Below, in pieces: positions 6,152 to 11,256 of a DNA stretch of 11,256 bases (its first letter is position 1; each line of letters opens with the position of its first letter). The notes under the pieces were generated by a model. That model saw nothing but the letters and a program-made list of their open reading frames with translations. It was not told the origin of the DNA and did no database searches. Location: assembly GCA_012800625.1 (NCBI GenBank), contig JAAZIY010000430.1:1-11256 (forward strand), in the 5' to 3' direction. Origin of the DNA: Lentisphaerota bacterium (GTDB lineage: Bacteria > Verrucomicrobiota > Lentisphaeria > Oligosphaerales > Oligosphaeraceae). Position numbers and translations under genes: made by a program.

Positions 6152-7539
6152 TGCGTAAATTTCTGTCACTCTCGCTCTTGCTGCTCTTTGCCTCGGGCTG
6201 CGCCATGATCCCCAAGTACGAAAGACCGCAGGCTCCCGTGCCGGCGCAACTGCCCGGCACAGGCACCGGCCTGGAAGGCGCGCAGAACCCCGCCGAATTG
6301 CCCTGGCGGGAATTCGCCCAGAACGAAAAGCTCAGCCAGCTTATCGAGCTGGCTCTGGAGCACAACCGCGACCTGCGCCTGGCCGCCTTGAATGCAGAGA
6401 GCTTGCGTGAGTTCTATAAAATTCAGCGCGCCGAGCTTTATCCGAACCTGTATGCCAGCGGCGGCGGCGCTCGCCAAAAAAGCTCAAGGCATTTTTTGAT
6501 GCCGGGTCAAGACCGGCGCGGCAACCACTTTCAGGCAGACTTGAGCCTGCTTTCCTGGGAAATTGACCTGTTTGGCAAGCTGCGCAGTCTGAGCGAAAGC
6601 GCCCTGCAGGAATACTTTGCCACTGAAGAGGCCCGCCGCGGTGCGCAAATAATGCTGGTCTCCTCGCTGGCCAACGCCTATCTGGCGCTGGCCGCCGAAA
6701 ATGAATCGCTGCAGCTGGCCAAAGACACTCTGCAAAGCCAACAAGAAGCCCTGGACCTGGTGAGCAAGCAGTTCGAGCAAGGGCTGATTACTGAGCTGGA
6801 CCTGAAACGCGCGCAGATACCAAGGGACAGCGCCAGAGTCGATGTGGCCCAATACGGCAGACAGCTCGAGCAGGCCAAAAATGCCCTGCAATTCCTGCTG
6901 GGCTGCCCCATACCCGACGAATTGATGCCCGGCCCCTTGAGCAGCCTGCCCCAAACCGCCGCCCTGGCTCCCGAACTGGAATCAGAAGTGCTCTTGCAGC
7001 GCCCTGATATCATGGCCGCCGAACACCGCCTGCTGGGCGCATTGGCCAACATAGGAGCCGCACGAGCCGCCTTCTTCCCCAATATCAGCCTGACCAGCAG
7101 CATTGGCAGCGCCAGCACGCAGCTCTCCGACCTGTTCTCCAGCGGCAGCGCAACCTGGAGCTTTGCGCCGCAATTGGCAATGCCCATCTTTGACGCCAGG
7201 GTCTGGGCCGCTCACCGCGTCAGCAAAGTACAGCAGAAGCTGGCCCTGACGCAATATGAAAGAGCCATACAGAACGCTTTTCGCGAGACTGCCGACAGCC
7301 TGGTGCTCTGCCAGAGCATAAGCGAGCAGGTGCAGGCCCAGGAGACCCTGGTGAAAGCACTCACCCAGACCTATGAGCTGGCCCGCTTCCGCTATGAAAA
7401 AGGCATAGACAACTATCTCAGCGTGCTCGATGCCCAGCGCAGCATGTTCGCTGCTCAGCAAGGCCTCATCAGCATGAGACTGGCCGAGCAAAGCAGCCGC
7501 TGGCAACTGTACTCCGCGCTGGGAGGCGGTACACAATAA
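6151..7539 (+). CDS. RND efflux outer-membrane lipoprotein channel, NodT/OprM family
   Basis: A 462-residue outer-membrane factor forming the exit duct of the pump. The signal peptide is followed by a good lipobox, ASGC, with Cys17 as lipidated residue. Two tandem outer-membrane efflux repeats follow: the first includes WEIDLFGK (136-143) and a long helical segment ending near QGLITELDLKRAQ; the second starts around RPDIMAAEHRLLGA (284 on) and includes RAAFFPNISL and RYEKGIDNYLSVLDAQR. Length is ordinary for the family, so no helical extension matches that of the adaptor. The ATG overlaps the permease stop by one base (TAATG) with AGGAG at 6136-6140, so translation is probably coupled. No clear terminator follows it. 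Confidence 0.95.
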   Translation: MRKFLSLSLLLLFASGCAMIPKYERPQAPVPAQLPGTGTGLEGAQNPAELPWREFAQNEKLSQLIELALEHNRDLRLAALNAESLREFYKIQRAELYPNLYASGGGARQKSSRHFLMPGQDRRGNHFQADLSLLSWEIDLFGKLRSLSESALQEYFATEEARRGAQIMLVSSLANAYLALAAENESLQLAKDTLQSQQEALDLVSKQFEQGLITELDLKRAQIPRDSARVDVAQYGRQLEQAKNALQFLLGCPIPDELMPGPLSSLPQTAALAPELESEVLLQRPDIMAAEHRLLGALANIGAARAAFFPNISLTSSIGSASTQLSDLFSSGSATWSFAPQLAMPIFDARVWAAHRVSKVQQKLALTQYERAIQNAFRETADSLVLCQSISEQVQAQETLVKALTQTYELARFRYEKGIDNYLSVLDAQRSMFAAQQGLISMRLAEQSSRWQLYSALGGGTQ

Positions 7540-7663
7540 GTAGAAGGACACGAAGGCATAATATCCGAGCCTGAGAGTATCTGTGTGTCTTGCAGCAGCC
7601 CTGCCCTGCCTCCCGAATGAGTGCCGCCCATACATTTGTATTCAGATAAAATCGCTGTTTGGC

Positions 7664-7692
7664 TTGCTATGACAGCAAAGCAGAATTATAGT
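7664..7692 (+). promoter_or_regulatory. Putative promoter of the restriction-modification operon
   Basis: TTGCTA at 7664-7669 and TATAGT at 7687-7692 are separated by exactly 17 bases, a good sigma70-like pair. The predicted start near 7699 leaves a leader of about 40 bases before the methyltransferase ATG. The -35 element lies in an imperfect inverted repeat (GCTTGCT 7662-7668, AGCAAAGC 7674-7681, one bulged A). The -10 hexamer TATAGT is repeated inverted as ACTATA at 7721-7726. Either could serve as operator for the HTH domain of the methyltransferase. Sequence inference only. Confidence 0.5.
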
Positions 7693-7740
7693 AACCATGT
7701 GTAAGGTTCATCATGCTTCAACTATAGGACTTCCCGCTAA

Positions 7741-8985
7741 ATGCAGAATACTGCCCATAAAGATCATTTTACGCTTTCTGAAGTGGCTGATATGTTGTCA
7801 GTCTCAAAAGAAACCCTCAGGCGCTGGGATAAAAACGGCAAACTAAAGGCAATACGACACCCCGACAGCAATTATCGCTTCTATCACAAAAAGCAACTAC
7901 TGCCCTTTGACGAGGCAAAATTGATGTTCAACTCCAATTGGCAGGCCGAGATGCAAACAAAAGCAAAACGGCCTTTTCGCAGCCTGGAGCTTTTCGCCGG
8001 CGCCGGCGGACTGGCACTGGGGCTGGAAATGGCCGGCTTCGAACATATTGCCCTGAATGAATTAATGACGGACGCATGCGCCACCCTGCAAAAAAACCGC
8101 CCACACTGGAATGTCTTGCCCGGTGACGTTGAAAACATTGATTTCAACGAGTACAAGCATGGAGTTGACCTGCTTTCCGGAGGATTCCCCTGTCAGGCTT
8201 TTTCGTATGCTGGAAAAAAACTCGGTTTTGCCGACACGCGGGGCACTCTTTTTCATCAGTTCGCCAGAGTGGTCGAAGAGATTCGACCCAAGGCCTTCAT
8301 GGCTGAAAACGTGCGAGGCCTGCTCAACCATGACGGAGGTAAAACCCTGCGAACCATGCGCAAGGTCATTGGCGAGCTGGGCTATGACTTGATAGAGCCA
8401 CAGTTCCTGAAAGCTATATTCTACATGGTTCCGCAAAAGCGTGAAAGGCTTTTCCTGATAGGCATTAGACAGGATCTGCGCGATACGCTACAGTTTCAAT
8501 GGCCATCGCCATACACAAAAATACTTACTTTGCAAGACGCGCTGAAGACCGGCATACTGTATGACTGTGATTGCCCGGACTCCCCAGGACAAAGCTATCC
8601 TAAACGCAAAGCGGAAATATTGTCATTGGTACCGCCGGGAGGATATTGGCGAGACCTGCCCAAGGAGCTGCAGAAGGAATACATGAAGGGCAGCTATCAT
8701 CTCGAAGGCGGAAAAACCGGCATGGCGCGACGCCTTTCCTGGAATGAGCCTAGCCTCACGCTGACCTGCGCACCGGCACAAAAACAAACTGAAAGATGCC
8801 ATCCCGATGAAACCAGGCCGCTTACAACCCGGGAATACGCCCGCATACAGACCTTCCCGGACGACTGGGAGTTCGTCGGCTCGGTCAGCAGCGTCTACAA
8901 GCAAATTGGCAATGCGGTTCCGGTCAACCTGGCCTGGGCAATGGGCAGGGCACTGATCAGAATGCTGAACTGCACCGTGGATTGA
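7741..8985 (+). CDS. DNA cytosine-C5 methyltransferase with N-terminal MerR-like HTH domain
   Basis: Transfers a methyl group from S-adenosylmethionine to carbon 5 of a cytosine, protecting DNA against the endonuclease encoded next. The catalytic domain starts near residue 80 and shows the family motifs in order: I, LELFAGAGG (82-90); IV, GGFPCQAFS with catalytic Cys151; VI, ENVRG with Glu189; VIII, QKRERLF (232-238); a target-recognition stretch of about 240-350; IX, RPLTTREYARIQTFP (from 359); X, YKQIGNAVP (from 386). Residues 11-48 form a separate MerR or excisionase-type helix-turn-helix with wing: TLSEVADMLSVSKETLRRWD then KAIRHPDSNYRFY. N-terminal HTH regions in other C5 methyltransferases (M.SsoII, M.EcoRII, M.MspI) repress their own promoters, so autoregulation is likely here. 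The partner suggests GGNCC specificity. AGGA at 7726-7729 is a modest ribosome-binding site. Confidence 0.95.
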   Translation: MQNTAHKDHFTLSEVADMLSVSKETLRRWDKNGKLKAIRHPDSNYRFYHKKQLLPFDEAKLMFNSNWQAEMQTKAKRPFRSLELFAGAGGLALGLEMAGFEHIALNELMTDACATLQKNRPHWNVLPGDVENIDFNEYKHGVDLLSGGFPCQAFSYAGKKLGFADTRGTLFHQFARVVEEIRPKAFMAENVRGLLNHDGGKTLRTMRKVIGELGYDLIEPQFLKAIFYMVPQKRERLFLIGIRQDLRDTLQFQWPSPYTKILTLQDALKTGILYDCDCPDSPGQSYPKRKAEILSLVPPGGYWRDLPKELQKEYMKGSYHLEGGKTGMARRLSWNEPSLTLTCAPAQKQTERCHPDETRPLTTREYARIQTFPDDWEFVGSVSSVYKQIGNAVPVNLAWAMGRALIRMLNCTVD

Positions 8986-9009
8986 AGCAAAGTCAACTAA
9001 GGAGGTCTT

Positions 9010-9720
9010 ATGCCGTACTTGTCCTGGATTGATGACCAACCGCTCAAAGAAGCTTTTCAAGGGCTACTGAGCGCCGTTAAAAAAGGCGAGCACCAAGCCG
9101 AACACAATTTTCATCGCAATGTTACCGACCCCTTTGGAGTACAGTTTTCCACATTATTGCTGGATAAATCGAAAGAAGAATGGGCCAGACATGAGCTACA
9201 CCGTCAAATTGACAAGGCTCTGTTTAATGCCATAGGCAATTTTCATCAGAAAATAATTGCCGGAATTCCTGGCTGGCAAGACCTTTGCAATACGAATCAA
9301 TTTGATCTGATAAACGAGGACAAACAGATCATTGCCGAACTAAAAAACAAGCATAACACACTCAATGCCCATGGTGCTGCAAACCTTTACAAACAGCTGT
9401 CAACGCTAGTAAACAGTAAGAGCAGTGTATATAAAGGATATACTGCCTATTATGTGGTAATGATCCCCAAGTCTCCTAGCGGTGTCGATGCGGAATTCTG
9501 TCCCTCTGATCCTGCCACAGGGGAAAAATGCAAGCTGGATCCGCTGGTTCGCCAGATGGACGGCAAAAGATTCTATGCTTTGGCAAGTGGTGTCGACTCG
9601 GCTCTGGAAGATCTTTTTCTTGCCGTTCCTGCTATCTTGAAAGACATGAAAAACACTAGCTTTGCTTCATTTGATCCCGCTTTTGTCCTTGATGTGTTCA
9701 AAAAAGCTTTTGGCAGCTGA
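9010..9720 (+). CDS. Type II restriction endonuclease, Eco47II family (expected site GGNCC)
   Basis: A 236-residue cytoplasmic nuclease matching the Eco47II family in length (about 240) and in pattern: NVTDPFGVQF (37-46), FHQKIIAGIPGWQDL (78-92), and the PD-(D/E)XK core with Asp99 in QFDL, then Glu110 and Lys112 in AELKNKHNT, followed by KGYTAYYVVMIP. All three expected metal-site residues are present, so it looks active. Eco47II cuts GGNCC, and that specificity is inferred for this protein, not seen. An AAGGAGG ribosome-binding site at 8999-9005, four bases from the ATG, is the best in the window and suggests strong translation after the methyltransferase, which ends 24 bases upstream. The gene is clearly more AT-rich than the pump genes, consistent with horizontal transfer. 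Confidence 0.9.
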   Translation: MPYLSWIDDQPLKEAFQGLLSAVKKGEHQAEHNFHRNVTDPFGVQFSTLLLDKSKEEWARHELHRQIDKALFNAIGNFHQKIIAGIPGWQDLCNTNQFDLINEDKQIIAELKNKHNTLNAHGAANLYKQLSTLVNSKSSVYKGYTAYYVVMIPKSPSGVDAEFCPSDPATGEKCKLDPLVRQMDGKRFYALASGVDSALEDLFLAVPAILKDMKNTSFASFDPAFVLDVFKKAFGS

Positions 9721-9780
9721 ACTGAGATGTTAGCAAAATCAAGGGAGACTTTTAGCCATTAAGACACGCTAAGGCATAGC

Positions 9781-10824
9781 TCAGAAGCATCTGCCGCCGG
9801 GTTTTGGCGGGCAGTCCGGGTTCCCGCAATGATAGCATATTTCATTTTGCAGGTCTTTGCCTTCGAAGAAATCCTTGATGTTTTGCATGGTCACAGTTGC
9901 AATGCTTTGCATGGCCTCTTTGGTAAAGAAGCCCTGGTGCGAGGTAAGCAGCACATTATTGAAGCTGAGCAGTCTGGCCAATACGTCGTCTGGGATAAAT
10001 GAGTCCGAAAAGTCCTCGAAGAAATACTCGCTTTCCTCCTCGTAAACATCCAGCCCTGCGCCGCCTATTTTGCGTGATTTCAACGCGCCAATAAGAGCCT
10101 GCGTGTCTATAAGCTGTCCTCTGCCAGTATTGATAATAACAACCCCCGGTTTCATCAATGCCAGGCTTTCCGCATTGATCAGATGCCGGGTTTCGGGCGT
10201 AAGCGGGCAGTGCAGTGAAATAACATCGCTTTGGGCGAAAAGCTCTGGCAGCTCCACATAACTAAAACCCATTTGAGCGGCCAGCTCAGGCCTGGGATTG
10301 GCATCGTATGCCATGACGCGCATGCCGAAGCCGCGCAATATTTGTATAAGCGCCAAGCCGATGCGACCGGCTCCAATGATGCCGGCATGCTTTTCTTTGA
10401 GGTCAAAACCCAGCAGGCCGGCAATCGAGAAGTTATTGTCACGAGTGCGAAAATATGCCCGGTGGGTTTTGCGGTTTAGAGTAAGCAGCAGAGCAACGGC
10501 GTGCTCAGCAACCGCATTGGGTGAATAACCCGGCACGCGCAACACATTGATGCGCTCCCAGGCGGCACGCAAATCAACGTTGTTATAGCCGGCGCAGCGC
10601 AACGCAATCAGGCGTATGCCCATGCCGTAAAGCGCTTCTATGACAGCGGCGTCACACCGGTCGTTGACAAAGACGCAGACCGCATCACTGCCTAGCGCAA
10701 GCCCCGCTGTGTCGCTGTTAAGATGATGGGCAAAAAACTTGAGCTCAAAACCATAGTTCTGGTTGCAGGCCTCGAAAAACTCGCGGTCATAAGGCTTACT
10801 GTCGAAAAAGGTTATTTTGGGCAT
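9781..10824 (-). CDS. ldhA: D-lactate dehydrogenase (fermentative, 2-hydroxyacid dehydrogenase family)
   Basis: Reduces pyruvate to D-lactate with NADH in the cytoplasm, regenerating NAD+ during fermentation. The 347-residue product has the Rossmann motif GAGRIG (151-156) with Asp174 at the end of the second strand, indicating NAD preference. The catalytic trio Arg235 (TGRG), Glu264 (YEEESEYF) and His296 (SHQGFF) falls at the numbers used for Lactobacillus D-LDH, and the YEEESEYFFEDFSD segment is typical of the LdhA branch. Translation is assigned to the ATG at 10824, preceded by AAAAAGGAGG; an upstream in-frame ATG at 10911 would add 29 low-complexity residues and has no such site. The protein ends in a cysteine-rich tail, C330-X2-C333-X4-C338-X7-C346, about 17 residues beyond the usual end. 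It follows the phosphoglycerate mutase gene on the same strand. Confidence 0.93.
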   Translation of the reverse strand: MPKITFFDSKPYDREFFEACNQNYGFELKFFAHHLNSDTAGLALGSDAVCVFVNDRCDAAVIEALYGMGIRLIALRCAGYNNVDLRAAWERINVLRVPGYSPNAVAEHAVALLLTLNRKTHRAYFRTRDNNFSIAGLLGFDLKEKHAGIIGAGRIGLALIQILRGFGMRVMAYDANPRPELAAQMGFSYVELPELFAQSDVISLHCPLTPETRHLINAESLALMKPGVVIINTGRGQLIDTQALIGALKSRKIGGAGLDVYEEESEYFFEDFSDSFIPDDVLARLLSFNNVLLTSHQGFFTKEAMQSIATVTMQNIKDFFEGKDLQNEICYHCGNPDCPPKPGGRCF

Positions 10825-10959
10825 GGCTGCCTCCTTTTTGAAGAGTGCTAGCGCCTCAGGCAAACAACGGCCAGGCCGACTCAGAAGCCGCCGCAGCCTG
10901 GAGTCTGACAAGACGCCTGTCTTCCTTTAGTGTGCCAGCCAGCCCTTTTTGTTCCGCAA
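10825..10959 (-). other. Intergenic spacer between gpmI and ldhA
   Basis: This 135-base gap lacks a plausible gene. It holds a 6-bp inverted repeat, CCAGGC at 10871-10876 and GCCTGG at 10896-10901, with a 19-base loop and only a weakly T-rich stretch after it on the minus strand; termination or attenuation between the two genes is possible but unsupported. I see no good -35/-10 pair for ldhA. The strong GGAGG before the ldhA start is at its left end. Confidence 0.35.
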
Positions 10960-11256
10960 TTATAGATTTGGTATGATCAGCGACTGATCGTAGTCTTCAG
11001 GAGCCTCGTAGCCCAGCAGATTGAGGCAGCTTGCCGCCACCGAGCTAATGCCCAGCCCCTCGCGCAGCTTGAGCTGATAGTCGTTTTGAAAGCGCGGGTC
11101 GTAGATTATACAGGGTACCGGATTAAGCGAGTGCGCCGTCTTTACTTTGGGTCTGCCATTTTCCATTTGCACGCTGCCGTCTTTGTGGTGTTCGTACATG
11201 TCGTCGGCATTGCCGTGATCAGCAGTGATCAACATCAGTCCGCCCACCTGGTCTAT
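10960..11256 (-). CDS. gpmI: 2,3-bisphosphoglycerate-independent phosphoglycerate mutase, C-terminal part
   Basis: The open frame continues beyond the right edge, so only the last 98 residues are present. The enzyme interconverts 3- and 2-phosphoglycerate in glycolysis using two manganese ions. The fragment contains the metal-binding ADHGNAD motif (Asp and His of the second metal site, equivalent to D444 and H445 of the Bacillus stearothermophilus enzyme) and the His of KTAHSLNPVP (equivalent to H462). It ends in the typical LGISSVAASCLNLLGYEAPEDYDQSLI. Full-length members have about 510-550 residues. It is upstream of the D-lactate dehydrogenase gene on the same strand, so the two may share a transcript that links lower glycolysis to lactate formation. 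Confidence 0.93.
   Translation of the reverse strand: MDQVGGLMLITADHGNADDMYEHHKDGSVQMENGRPKVKTAHSLNPVPCIIYDPRFQNDYQLKLREGLGISSVAASCLNLLGYEAPEDYDQSLIIPNL

Noticed and set aside
7540..7660. Terminator after the outer-membrane channel gene
   Set aside because: The region has short GC-rich pieces such as GCAG/CTGC but no stem followed by T-residues, so read-through into the restriction-modification genes cannot be excluded.
9732..9776. Hairpin TTAGC/GCTAA between the nuclease gene and ldhA as a bidirectional terminator
   Set aside because: Only five base pairs with an 11-base loop and no adjacent T-tract on either strand, so termination cannot be claimed.
10825..10911. Upstream ATG extending the D-lactate dehydrogenase by 29 residues
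   Set aside because: The ATG at 10824 has a strong GGAGG and begins the family's usual N-terminus (MPKITFF); the extension is unlike family members.

Overview
The window comes from a bacterium with an outer membrane: it carries a complete three-part RND efflux pump, including an outer-membrane lipoprotein channel. I cannot place the phylum from sequence alone. The pump genes are GC-rich yet use the Ile codon ATA freely. The first gene and the restriction-modification genes are visibly more AT-rich. Most of the window is recognisable biology; the points worth attention are architectural and regulatory details, not a new system.

Layout. 1-194: non-coding stretch with a small hairpin, a CCCGTT hexamer repeat (a strong G-quadruplex motif on the minus strand) and the start region of the first gene. 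195-635: a UPF0158-family protein of unknown function. 636-784: a regulatory region with a 10-bp palindrome and an 11-bp inverted repeat embracing a sigma70-like promoter. 785-7539: an operon-like plus-strand run of a MarR-type regulator, a lipoprotein membrane-fusion adaptor with an unusually long alpha-helical hairpin, an AcrB/MexB-type proton-driven permease, and a NodT/OprM-type channel. 7540-7740: a promoter region with inverted repeats. 7741-9720: a two-gene type II restriction-modification system made of a cytosine-C5 methyltransferase with a MerR-like DNA-binding domain at its N-terminus and an Eco47II-family endonuclease (expected site GGNCC). 9781-11256, minus strand, convergent with the above: a D-lactate dehydrogenase with a cysteine-rich tail, preceded by the 3' end of a cofactor-independent phosphoglycerate mutase that runs off the right edge.

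How they work together. The MarR protein probably represses its own promoter and thereby the pump operon; a ligand would release it, and adaptor, permease and channel assemble into one drug or solute exporter spanning both membranes. The methyltransferase protects host DNA against the endonuclease encoded 24 bp downstream, and its HTH domain is a plausible autoregulator. The two minus-strand genes belong to lower glycolysis and fermentative NAD+ regeneration.
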